Shown: one piece after another, positions 8,211-14,987 of the stretch
How the letters are laid out: each line of letters opens with the position of its first letter
Numbering within the stretch: position 1 is the stretch's first letter
Source of the DNA: a virus
Virus record (IMG/VR): IMGVR_UViG_3300028398_000001
Coordinates: 1 to 57,965 of that record
Strand: one strand, 5' to 3'
Length of the DNA stretch: 57,965 nucleotides
Program-made: the position numbers and the translations under genes
Notes under the pieces: generated by a model
What the model was told of the DNA's origin: nothing
The model's database searches: none
Seen by the model: the letters and a program-made list of their open reading frames with translations, nothing else

Positions 8211-8984
8211 ATGTGTGGGATTATAACCTTATTTGAAAAAATAGATGAGAATAATTTATCTCTATGGGATAAATTATCTCATCGAGGAACGGACAGCTAT
8301 GGATATGCCTCTTGGGATGGCAAGAGGATTAGTATTAAGAAAGATTTAACTCCGAGAAGGCTGAAGGGTAAATATAAATGGTCAATACTGCACAATAGAA
8401 AGGCAAGTGTGGGTAAGATAACCAAAACACTTGCTCATCCGATAGAAATAGATGACAAGTATTATATAATACAAAACGGCACGAAAAAGGAAATATATTA
8501 TACACACAGATTGGCTCTATCCGATACACACGGAATAGGGCTAATCTATAAAGAGTTAAAGCATAAATTTAAAATATTTAATTACTTGGATGATACTGGA
8601 GTGGTTTTTGTCATAGATAAAGAGCTAAAATTTATATTTTTTCATAAGGATGAAAGCCGCTCACTATATGTAAATATTGACAAGAAAATGCTTGCCAGTG
8701 AGCCTATAATTGAAGGCACTTGGCAAGAAATTAACGAAGAAAATTATATTTTTACTTTCGATGAGTTTAATTTTGACAATTTTATAAAAACTGTTGAACT
8801 GAACAAGAAAAAAATAAACATAGGCAAAAATGAGCTGTTTAAAACACTATGCGATAATTGCTATAAGATGAAATTGTGTAGAAGGGTAAACGGCAGGGAT
8901 ATTTGTCCTGATTGTGAATATACAGGCAAAAATCCTGTTGTTAAAGTTTATAATCATAGCGTTTATGGGGGTTGGAAATGGTGA
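8211..8984 (+). CDS. Class II glutamine amidotransferase with zinc ribbon
   Basis: 257 residues beginning MCGI, so Cys2 becomes the N-terminal nucleophile after Met removal. The GlmS/PurF-type landmarks are in order: HRGTDSYGYA (24-33), HNRKASVGK (61-69), AHPI (75-78), the QNG oxyanion segment (88-90) and LALSDTHG (101-108). The domain splits glutamine and delivers ammonia. The C-terminus has a CDNC...CPDC zinc ribbon (about 216-236), an unusual addition that may dock a partner. No synthase domain is fused, so the ammonia acceptor enzyme must be separate; the two flanking amidoligases are the obvious partners. It overlaps the next gene by 7 bases. Confidence 0.87.
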   Translation: MCGIITLFEKIDENNLSLWDKLSHRGTDSYGYASWDGKRISIKKDLTPRRLKGKYKWSILHNRKASVGKITKTLAHPIEIDDKYYIIQNGTKKEIYYTHRLALSDTHGIGLIYKELKHKFKIFNYLDDTGVVFVIDKELKFIFFHKDESRSLYVNIDKKMLASEPIIEGTWQEINEENYIFTFDEFNFDNFIKTVELNKKKINIGKNELFKTLCDNCYKMKLCRRVNGRDICPDCEYTGKNPVVKVYNHSVYGGWKW

Positions 8985-9790
8985 AATTTGGGCTTGAAAT
9001 AGAGTTTTTAAATTACGATTATGATAATTATCTATACGACCCGACGGTATATGATTTATTTGAGGGATGGCTGCATACCAGAGAATATTATCAAGGTATG
9101 CAGGAAATTATATCTCCGCCATTTAAATTTAACAAAAAAAATGTTTATCAGGCTATAAGAGAAGGTATGAGAATAATAAAAAGAACAAGCTATGAAAGCG
9201 GGTGCAAGAGCTTGCTATATAGCAAGCCGATTTATAAATATGATGGAGTTATATCCGCTGGGGTGCATATCCATTTAAGCTTTAGCAAAAAAGAGGGTAA
9301 TATGATAGGCAAATTATATAGCTATATACCAACGGAGGCAATGTATAGGATTATAAAAGAGTATGAGCAGATTTTTGGTTGGGGTATTAGAAGCAAGCTA
9401 TCTCATCATATTTGGGGAGCTTTAAGAAGTTATAATTATAGCTTTAAGCAAAAGGATAGGTTTTTGCCAGTGGCATTATCTCCAAGAAAGGCAAGAAAGC
9501 CTTTAACGGTAGAGATAAGGCTGCTGGATTTGGAAGATATATTAAAGCCAGCAAAAGTTTACAGGTTTCTTAAAAACTCAATAGAGATTTTAAGAACCAA
9601 CCTTGATGTCAAAAATCATATTAAATACAACGATAAATTATATAAAGATTATGTGTTTCCTTATAACAATATTGATAGCGAGGATGAGGGCTATGAGAAT
9701 GTGGATGATATTATAAGCCAAGAGGGGTTATATAAAAAATCTAACAATGCATTTTATTTTAAAGATGGAAGATTAAGGAGGTTAAGATGA
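8978..9790 (+). CDS. GCS-like amidoligase B
   Basis: 270 residues from the ATG at 8978, which follows a GGGGG site and overlaps the amidotransferase stop. It shows FGLEIEF (4-10), a MQEIISPPF segment (41-49), GVHIHLSF (95-102) with the paired His, and VEIRLLD (about 175-181), the amidoligase pattern again. It shares only these motifs with amidoligase A, so this is an old pair and not a recent duplication; the two may act on different substrates or in sequence. The C-terminal 60 residues are acidic and then strongly basic. It overlaps the cyclotransferase start by 4 bases (ATGA), implying coupled translation. Confidence 0.8.
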   Translation: MVKFGLEIEFLNYDYDNYLYDPTVYDLFEGWLHTREYYQGMQEIISPPFKFNKKNVYQAIREGMRIIKRTSYESGCKSLLYSKPIYKYDGVISAGVHIHLSFSKKEGNMIGKLYSYIPTEAMYRIIKEYEQIFGWGIRSKLSHHIWGALRSYNYSFKQKDRFLPVALSPRKARKPLTVEIRLLDLEDILKPAKVYRFLKNSIEILRTNLDVKNHIKYNDKLYKDYVFPYNNIDSEDEGYENVDDIISQEGLYKKSNNAFYFKDGRLRRLR

Positions 9791-10161
9791 AGTTATTTGT
9801 TTATGGAACGCTAAAGAGGGGTTGGGGTAACCACAGCCTTATAAAAGAGGCTGATGGTAAATTTTTATACAAGGATTTTACTAAAGACAAATTTTGCTTA
9901 TCAACTGTAGGGTTTCCGTATATGTTTAGGTGTGCAAGCGATTGCACTTATAGGGGTTATGTGCTTGGAGAGGTATATTTAGTGCCAAAAACTAAAATAT
10001 ATCTCATAGATGCATTGGAAGGTCATCCTGAATGGTATAACAGGGAGATAATAGAACTTCAAAACGGAGATAAAGCTTGGGCATATATTATGCCAAGCTT
10101 TGATTGCCAGCATTACGAGGGAGAAATTATTAAGCCATATAAAGACAAATTAGAATTTTAG
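9787..10161 (+). CDS. Gamma-glutamylcyclotransferase-like protein
   Basis: 124 residues. The N-terminal LFVYGTLKRG (3-12) is the hallmark of the GGCT/AIG2-like fold, which binds gamma-glutamyl compounds. The usual catalytic Glu is matched by the E in IDALEGHPEWYNR (about 78-90), also a family hallmark. Members release 5-oxoproline from gamma-glutamyl amines. Next to two amidoligases this gives a plausible 'make and remove' pair. It ends the core operon; a 52-residue gene follows 12 bases later. Dispersed palindrome site 4 lies inside the gene. Confidence 0.88.
   Translation: MKLFVYGTLKRGWGNHSLIKEADGKFLYKDFTKDKFCLSTVGFPYMFRCASDCTYRGYVLGEVYLVPKTKIYLIDALEGHPEWYNREIIELQNGDKAWAYIMPSFDCQHYEGEIIKPYKDKLEF
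9932..9947. repeat. Dispersed palindrome, site 4
   Basis: GTGCAAGCGATTGCAC inside the cyclotransferase gene, where it is read as part of Cys-Ala-Ser-Asp-Cys-Thr. All 16 bases match site 3. Confidence 0.8.
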
Positions 10162-10173
10162 AGGGGGTTAAAA

Positions 10174-10332
10174 ATGAAGCCGACGAGTTATCCAAGTGAC
10201 AAGATAATAGATGGTGCTAATAGCACTGTCTATTATCTAAAGTCAGCTATATGGGATAAGGAGAGGGGAGTTTGGGAATGTATATACGAGAGTATATCTC
10301 CATTAGATTATTTAATTTTAGAATTTTGTTGA
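10174..10332 (+). CDS. Small unknown protein, 52 residues
   Basis: Read from ATG 10174 behind a GAGGGGG site: starts MKPTSYPSDKIIDG, ends DYLILEFC. It has two Trp, many Tyr and a C-terminal Cys. No family recognised. It follows the cyclotransferase gene by 12 bases and belongs to the same transcript. A short free protein next to ligases could be a substrate or tag, but that is only a possibility raised by position. Confidence 0.6.
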   Translation: MKPTSYPSDKIIDGANSTVYYLKSAIWDKERGVWECIYESISPLDYLILEFC

Positions 10333-10345
10333 AAGGGGTGTTAAA

Positions 10346-10555
10346 ATGTATGTTATCTGGAATGTAAAGAGGGGTAAAACAAATGAATTTTTAAGCAAGC
10401 ATTTTGGAATTAGGCAACAGTATTTGCCAAACTCAAATGTAATTATTAAGGAGTGGAGGGGTAACAAACTAATAAAAGGAGATTATGCATATATAGAAGA
10501 TTTGCAGCTGCCTATTATTTTTGAAGGAGGAGAAAATGAGGATAGAAGCTATTAA
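10346..10555 (+). CDS. Small unknown protein, 69 residues
   Basis: MYVIWNVKRGKTNEFLSKHF at the start, GENEDRSY at the end; ribosome site GAAAGGGG. Basic and aromatic in the first half, acidic in the second. No family recognised. The 3' end overlaps the next gene by 20 bases in another frame. Confidence 0.6.
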   Translation: MYVIWNVKRGKTNEFLSKHFGIRQQYLPNSNVIIKEWRGNKLIKGDYAYIEDLQLPIIFEGGENEDRSY

Positions 10556-10796
10556 CAAAAATCATCAAGTTATACACACAAAAGAAGGAGCTTTTTTGTT
10601 TAGCTATGGAGTTTTAGTGGCAAGTGTTAAAGCAAATGGCACGGTTTATGTATATCCTAAATGGAATTATTCAAGAACAACCACAAAATATGTATGTAAC
10701 TTTTTAGGATATGTAAGTAAAAAAGATGTTGAAAAAGCTATAAAAGAAGGTAAAATAATTTTTAAGGAGGGTAGTGATGAGAAAATTTTTGAATAA
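10536..10796 (+). CDS. Small phage protein with Y-YS-TT-K motif (DUF8033-like)
   Basis: 86 residues from the ATG at 10536 (AAGGAGG site 5 bases upstream; a TTG 15 bases earlier lies inside that site and is rejected). The pattern HTKEGAFLFSYG...VYVYPKWNYSRTTTKYVCNFLG matches a small domain of unknown function common in phages and plasmids, whose hallmark is Y.YS.TT.K....FL. Function is unknown in the family. It overlaps the previous and following genes and is part of the small-gene string behind the amidoligases. Confidence 0.6.
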   Translation: MRIEAINKNHQVIHTKEGAFLFSYGVLVASVKANGTVYVYPKWNYSRTTTKYVCNFLGYVSKKDVEKAIKEGKIIFKEGSDEKIFE

Positions 10797-10989
10797 AAGC
10801 TTTAAAGAATTTATACAACGCAGGGCTATCAGCAAAGAAAGAAAAAAGAGAATTCTAAAAGTATTAGACAAAGATAAAGTATTAATCATCTATGATAGCA
10901 ACTGGGGTTTTGTATATGAAGGAGAAATACCAAATTATGTATATGAAGAAATAAAAAAGTTTGAAAGGAGTGGAGAATGGAAAGATTAA
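10777..10989 (+). CDS. Small basic protein, 70 residues
   Basis: Starts MRKFLNKSFKEFIQRR, with KERKKRIL next, then a more acidic second half ending FERSGEWKD. The AAGGAGGG site precedes ATG 10777 by 6 bases; a GTG one codon earlier is possible. Not recognised. The basic helix could contact nucleic acid. It overlaps both neighbouring genes, so it is translationally coupled. Confidence 0.55.
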   Translation: MRKFLNKSFKEFIQRRAISKERKKRILKVLDKDKVLIIYDSNWGFVYEGEIPNYVYEEIKKFERSGEWKD

Positions 10990-11204
10990 GACTTGAGAAT
11001 TTAGAAAGGGCTAAAGATTATCTATCTTTAGCCAAATTCTATACCAACCAAACTGGTATAGATAGCGATATTGTTGACGCTATTGATGAAATTATGGATG
11101 AGATAGAGTTTAGAATGGAGCAGCTGGAAGAAGAACTTGGCTATAAGCCGAGAAAATATATTGAAATAGAGGAGGATGAAATTTATGCAAGTGAAGACTA
11201 TTGA
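10977..11204 (+). CDS. Small acidic helical protein, 75 residues
   Basis: MERLRLENLERAKDYLSLAK, then IDEIMDEIEFRMEQLEEELG, a probable helical hairpin, and an acidic IEIEEDEIYASEDY tail. Ribosome site AAAGGAGTGGAGA. Overlaps the neighbouring genes on both sides. Not recognised. The acidic tail recalls small phage proteins that mimic DNA or bind host enzymes, but there is no specific support. Confidence 0.55.
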   Translation: MERLRLENLERAKDYLSLAKFYTNQTGIDSDIVDAIDEIMDEIEFRMEQLEEELGYKPRKYIEIEEDEIYASEDY

Positions 11205-11781
11205 AAGAAAGAAAAGCAAAGAGATTGATGAAATTGAGGAGTTAAGGGAAAGTATTAAAAAAAGGATTAAAGAAATAGATAAAAACTGGGTAGATATATC
11301 ATTAGATTTATGGTATATCTACCAAGATGATATTTATTATATCTGGGGTTATGAAAGATTTAAAGATTATATTGAAGATGAGCTTGATGTAGGATACAGA
11401 ACTATAGCCTATAGAGTGAAAATTGGCAAGGCTATAGAACAGTATAATATAGATAAGAATATTATATCAGAAATAGGTTGGAGTAAGTTTAAGGAACTAT
11501 TGCCATTTTTATCTCCTTCAAAGAAACGGAATGAAATATTATTTAAAATGGCAATGGAAATGAGTTTAAGGGAATTACAGGCAAAACTAAAAAAACCAAC
11601 AGAAAAGGAGGTGAAAAGGTATAGTTTTAGCTTTAATATGGAACAGGCAGAGATTATTGAAAAGGCTTTAAGTCTTGGGGGTAGTATGTTAGGAACAACG
11701 GATAAAAGCAGAATTCTTGAGGCAATTTTAAGCGATTGGTTAATGAATAATTTGGAAGAGAAAGGAGAAAAAGATGGCTAA
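11185..11781 (+). CDS. Putative DNA-binding protein
   Basis: 198 residues from ATG 11185, placed 9 bases after a GGAGG; an ATG 9 bases earlier overlaps the site itself. The order is: charged N-terminus, IWGYERFKDYIEDELDVGYR and TIAYRVKIGKAIEQY (about 48-85, helices suggestive of a helix-turn-helix), a middle with LSPSKKRNEIL and MSLRELQAKLKKP, and a C-terminal segment YSFSFNMEQAEIIEKAL...SRILEAIL like a dimerising helix pair. Related proteins of this layout occur in phage and plasmid replication or regulation regions. It could be the binder of the dispersed palindrome, but that is a guess. Confidence 0.5.
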   Translation: MQVKTIERKKSKEIDEIEELRESIKKRIKEIDKNWVDISLDLWYIYQDDIYYIWGYERFKDYIEDELDVGYRTIAYRVKIGKAIEQYNIDKNIISEIGWSKFKELLPFLSPSKKRNEILFKMAMEMSLRELQAKLKKPTEKEVKRYSFSFNMEQAEIIEKALSLGGSMLGTTDKSRILEAILSDWLMNNLEEKGEKDG

Positions 11782-12160
11782 AGTAAAAAGTGAAGTTAAA
11801 AAGAGTGTGGAAACTAAAAAAAGATTAACAGAAATTGAAAAGCTGGTGGTAAGAGCTGGAAAAATAAAAGAAAAATACGATGAATTAAGCAAGATGTTAA
11901 AGGAAACAAAGGATAAACTTGCTGAAATTATGGAAAACGGGCAGGAAATACAGGTTGGTAATTACAAGGTTAAAAAAATTGAGAAGATAAGAGCTGATAT
12001 CTTGCCAGAATTAGTTGCTAAAAAGCTTAAAAAGAGTGAGCTGGTTGAGGTTGTAAGTGTAAGCAAAACTAAATTAAGTAAATATATGAGCGACAAAGAA
12101 ATTATGGAATGCGAGGGCGACAAGAAAGTAATAAATGAAATAAAAATAAGCTATAAGTAA
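11774..12160 (+). CDS. Coiled-coil hypothetical protein
   Basis: 128 residues, Lys/Glu-rich. The first 60 residues are a coiled coil (EIEKLVVRAGKIKEKYDELS). A small beta segment GQEIQVGNYKVKKIEKI and a Lys-rich helical C-terminus follow. It overlaps the previous gene by 8 bases. Not recognised. It ends before a perfect stem-loop at 12163-12183. Confidence 0.55.
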   Translation: MAKVKSEVKKSVETKKRLTEIEKLVVRAGKIKEKYDELSKMLKETKDKLAEIMENGQEIQVGNYKVKKIEKIRADILPELVAKKLKKSELVEVVSVSKTKLSKYMSDKEIMECEGDKKVINEIKISYK

Positions 12161-12162
12161 AA

Positions 12163-12183
12163 GGCAAGGCTTTTTGCCTTGCC
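12163..12183. terminator. Perfect stem-loop between coiled-coil gene and AAA+ gene
   Basis: GGCAAGGC-ttttt-GCCTTGCC, an 8-bp perfect stem with no T-run after it on the plus strand and TTTT-A on the minus strand. It may pause or process the transcript rather than end it. Confidence 0.5.
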
Positions 12184-12208
12184 ACTTATAAAAAAGAAAG
12201 GAGATAAT

Positions 12209-13549
12209 ATGATTTTAGATATGTATAATAGTATTATTTGGATAAATAGCAAGGATTTTGCAGGTAATATTTTAGCAATTAGCAAAGAAATAAAGGAATT
12301 CAACAAGAAAGATTATAAACATAGCAGTTGCCTTTATATCAGAAGATATGGATTGGAGCTATATTTATATAGCTTAAATTATGGATTTTATTTAGTTGAT
12401 GGAGTAAAGGATAAAAAAACTGGTGAAATATTTAAAAGCTTAATAGATTTTAATCACAGCGGAGTTTATATTTTTAAAGATATTGACAAAATATTAGAGC
12501 TTGATGAGCGTTTAAAACTAAAATTCTGGGATTATATAGCTAATAATTATACCAAGTTTAAAGAAAATTGCATAAAAATAGTATTTATAGGCGATTTAAA
12601 CACTGTAACGGATGAAGTAAGGGATTTGTTAATAAATATTGATACAAAAAATCAGGTTAATGAAATTAAAGATGAGATTTTTAATGCTAATAAGATTAAA
12701 AAATCGGATAGAATGCGGCTGATTAATTTTAACACTGCAAAAATATTAACTTTACTGAATTCAAAAATAAAATACTATCCTAATTCAAGCTTTTTGATAC
12801 CTGTAAAAAGTGAAATCACTTTCAACGAGGTTGGTGGCGTTCAAGATATTGAACAATACATAGAAATGTATAAAAAAGTTTACTTTAAAAAAATTAACAG
12901 ACTTAATTTATTATTAACTGGAGCAGCGGGAGTAGGAAAAACTATTACAGCTAAAGCAATTGCTAATAGTTTAGATTTGCCTTTGTATTTGGTGGATATG
13001 GGAAAGATTTTTAATAGTTTTTTAGGTAAAACGGAAGAAAACATAAGAAAACTATGGGATGAAATTAAATTAATATCGCCTGCAGTTATTTTATTTGATG
13101 AGATTGAGAAATTATTAGCAGGAGCAAGCAGCAGTAATGATAGCGACGCAGGAACAACGGCAAGAATTATGGGCTATATGCTTTATCAATTACAAGAGCA
13201 TAAAATACCAGCGGTTATAATAGGCACTGTTAACAACATTAAGGCATTGCCAGAGGAATTTTTTAGAGAGGAAAGATGGGATAAAATATTTACAATTACA
13301 ACAGCTTCAAAGGATTATATAAAAGATGTGGTGCGTAAGTATTTAATCAAAAATAATATTGAATTTGATGAGCACTCATTAGATAGAATAATACACTTTT
13401 TAAAGCTAAAAGGTTATATGACAGGAGCAAGGATAGTAAATACACTAAAGGATATAATATTTAGGATGGTGGCAAATGAAATACCTATAACGGCAATAAA
13501 CATAGTTGGCATATTAGAAAATGAAATATCAGGAGGTAATGATGTTTAG
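12209..13549 (+). CDS. Ycf46-like AAA+ ATPase
   Basis: 446 residues from ATG 12209 (AAAGGAGA site). The C-terminal AAA+ module starts at FNEVGGVQDIEQYIE (about 206-219). It has Walker A GAAGVGKT (238-245), Walker B ILFDEIEKLL (about 294-303), then TVNNIKALPEEFFREERWDKIF with the sensor Asn and arginine-finger region. The N-terminal 200 residues contain VYIFKDIDKIL and IKIVFIGDLNTV, resembling the degenerate first half of the Ycf46 family (AAA proteins of chloroplasts, cyanobacteria and phages). It probably remodels a protein or nucleoprotein complex. It lies just before two winged-helix proteins and the likely origin, so a role in initiation or helicase loading is reasonable but unproven. Confidence 0.82.
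   Translation: MILDMYNSIIWINSKDFAGNILAISKEIKEFNKKDYKHSSCLYIRRYGLELYLYSLNYGFYLVDGVKDKKTGEIFKSLIDFNHSGVYIFKDIDKILELDERLKLKFWDYIANNYTKFKENCIKIVFIGDLNTVTDEVRDLLINIDTKNQVNEIKDEIFNANKIKKSDRMRLINFNTAKILTLLNSKIKYYPNSSFLIPVKSEITFNEVGGVQDIEQYIEMYKKVYFKKINRLNLLLTGAAGVGKTITAKAIANSLDLPLYLVDMGKIFNSFLGKTEENIRKLWDEIKLISPAVILFDEIEKLLAGASSSNDSDAGTTARIMGYMLYQLQEHKIPAVIIGTVNNIKALPEEFFREERWDKIFTITTASKDYIKDVVRKYLIKNNIEFDEHSLDRIIHFLKLKGYMTGARIVNTLKDIIFRMVANEIPITAINIVGILENEISGGNDV
12811..12824. repeat. Dispersed palindrome, degenerate site
   Basis: TGAAATCACTTTCA inside the AAA+ gene; one mismatch to the consensus at the centre. Confidence 0.45.
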
Positions 13550-13994
13550 TAAAAAGTTGAGAAATTGGCTTGAGATACCCTTCAAGAAAAATGAGATTAT
13601 TATAATTGAATATATAACACGGATAATGCTGGTTGATAAAAGACCTGTTTCTTTAAATTATAGAGATATTGTAAAGTTTTTTGAAAAACAATATGACCCT
13701 AATGCTGTTGGTTATTGGTTTAGAAGATTAGAGAAAAACAAAATTGTAAAATGCAAAAAAGTAAATATTAAGATTGTGGATGTAAACAGAAGTAAAAACT
13801 TTTGGAGAACTGCTAAATGGAAAAAGCTATGCTTCATAGATTTTAGCAAGATAATTGAGTATTATATGAGCAAATATCCTTTTATAGAAATACCAAAATC
13901 TGTTTTAAAGGAGCTGGCAGAGCTTCAAGATGAGATAATAGAGATTATGAAAAGGTATAAGAATGAAAGTAAAGATGAACAGAAAGATAGTTGA
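13542..13994 (+). CDS. Putative winged-helix protein upstream of the origin
   Basis: 150 residues, basic. LNYRDIVKFFEKQYDPNAVGYWFRRLEKNKIVKCKKVN (shown in part: YRDIVKFF and VGYWFRRLEKN, about 40-65) has the helix-turn-helix plus wing spacing. The ATG at 13542 follows AGGAGG by 5 bases; an ATG one codon earlier is equivalent. The gene overlaps both neighbours. Its location directly before another winged-helix protein and the iterons suggests a part in replication initiation, either origin binding or helicase loading. Confidence 0.5.
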   Translation: MFSKKLRNWLEIPFKKNEIIIIEYITRIMLVDKRPVSLNYRDIVKFFEKQYDPNAVGYWFRRLEKNKIVKCKKVNIKIVDVNRSKNFWRTAKWKKLCFIDFSKIIEYYMSKYPFIEIPKSVLKELAELQDEIIEIMKRYKNESKDEQKDS

Positions 13995-14439
13995 GCAAAA
14001 TATTAAAGCAGCTGTTATCTTTGCTTTTATAAAATCAGTTTATAGTTTGGAAATAAAAGGTTTGGATAAAAAATCTATATATCTGAACCTTAAAATCAAC
14101 AAGAGAACAGCATATAAATATATAAATTATTTATACAACACGGGATATATTACAGAAGATTTAAAACCAAATGAAGAAACTGGCGATTATATATTCTATC
14201 AAGCCAGAATTTTCTTACAAGGATTGGAATTTAAAGATTTACAAGTAATGTTTTCCATTTACTACTTTAGAAATTACTACAGCAATGAGCTCTATCCTTC
14301 AACACAATCACTTTTAAACATAGCCAGAGTAAGAAAAGCAAATCTATTTAGAATTTTAAACAAACTTGAGGACAAAAAATTAATTGAAAGATATTTTAAA
14401 GATGGGAAAAGAATAATAAAAGTAAGGGAGATAAAATGA
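13963..14439 (+). CDS. Putative replication initiator with two winged helices
   Basis: 158 residues. The first helix-turn-helix is DKKSIYLNLKINKRTAYKYI followed by NYLYNTGYI (about 28-60). A second similar unit is QSLLNIARVRKANLFRILNK followed by LEDKKLIERY and a wing (about 112-150). Two winged helices in tandem, with an iteron array starting 160 bases downstream, is the layout of many plasmid and phage initiators. The stop codon at 14437-14439 overlaps both the ATG of the next reading frame and a palindrome site. I infer the initiator role from this arrangement; no family match is visible. Confidence 0.5.
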   Translation: MKVKMNRKIVEQNIKAAVIFAFIKSVYSLEIKGLDKKSIYLNLKINKRTAYKYINYLYNTGYITEDLKPNEETGDYIFYQARIFLQGLEFKDLQVMFSIYYFRNYYSNELYPSTQSLLNIARVRKANLFRILNKLEDKKLIERYFKDGKRIIKVREIK

Positions 14440-14987
14440 AATCGATTTCTTATGAGGTAATCTTTAAAACACCTACACTCATCGCAGGCAAACAGAAAAA
14501 TGAAGTTTCTGTTCGTATTCATACCATCGGTATAAAAGAGAACACCCTTAAATTTGAAAAACGAATGCAAAGCACCTGTGATGTCATAGAAGGAGCAGCT
14601 GGGTGCAAAAGGGATACCTCGACCCCTGTTTTGGGTGCAAAAGGGATACCTCCCGAGTGCAAAAGGGATACCTCGACCCACCCTTCTGGGTGCAAAAGGG
14701 ATACCTCGAGACCCCCTTCGGGTGCAAAAGGGACACCCCGAACATATTATAAGATTTTAAAATCTTTTATAAATAAATTTATAAAATTCTTTAAAATCTT
14801 ACTACCCCACCCACCACCCTATGAAAATTTCTTAAAAAGAAATTTTGACATTGAGGTGTTTAAAGAAGAAGAGAAGAAGAAGACCTCTGTAAGAGCAGCA
14901 AGATTGTTTAAGATTTTTTATTTTTCTTTTTGTGCCAGTGATTTAGTTATTTATGTAAATTACAAAACTTATTTGGAGGTGATTTAA
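14436..14987 (+). CDS. Doubtful reading frame across the iteron region
   Basis: An open frame of 183 codons with a GGGAG site 5 bases before its ATG. The first 50 residues look protein-like, but residues about 56-102 are merely the translation of the iterons (repeated GCKRDTS units) and the next 20 of an AT-rich tract. It may be a short real gene whose 3' part is origin DNA, a gene carrying the origin inside it as in lambda O, or no gene. Overlaps the preceding stop by 4 bases and the next start by 1. Confidence 0.3.
   Translation: MKSISYEVIFKTPTLIAGKQKNEVSVRIHTIGIKENTLKFEKRMQSTCDVIEGAAGCKRDTSTPVLGAKGIPPECKRDTSTHPSGCKRDTSRPPSGAKGTPRTYYKILKSFINKFIKFFKILLPHPPPYENFLKRNFDIEVFKEEEKKKTSVRAARLFKIFYFSFCASDLVIYVNYKTYLEVI
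14437..14450. repeat. Dispersed palindrome, near-consensus site
   Basis: TGAAATCGATTTCT at the edge of the origin region; one mismatch at the last base. It overlaps the initiator-like gene's stop codon. Confidence 0.55.
14601..14741 (+). repeat. Five iterons, core GGGTGCAAAAGGGATACCTC
   Basis: Copies start at 14601, 14633, 14655, 14688 and 14720, with steps of 32, 22, 33 and 32 bases, close to 3, 2, 3 and 3 helical turns. The first four share TGCAAAAGGGATACCTC exactly; the fifth has GGGACACCCC. Between copies lie short ACCC-n-GGGT inverted repeats, such as CACCC-ttct-GGGTG. This GC-rich block is in sharp contrast to its surroundings and is a strong candidate for initiator binding sites. Confidence 0.85.
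14748..14805. other. AT-rich unwinding element beside the iterons (candidate origin)
   Basis: Nearly pure A+T for about 55 bases directly after the fifth iteron. It includes the perfect palindrome AAGATTTTAAAATCTT and two TTTATAAA elements. Iterons next to an AT-rich unwinding element and ahead of helicase and primase genes form a textbook origin layout. Confidence 0.7.

Noticed and set aside
11700-11750. AGCGATTGG near 11731 as another copy of the dispersed palindrome
   Set aside because: Outer TG/CA bases are missing on both sides; only the core matches.
14292-14681. Minus-strand frame of 129 codons with repeated GRGIPFA units
   Set aside because: The repeat is just the iterons read on the other strand; it also overlaps the initiator-like gene.
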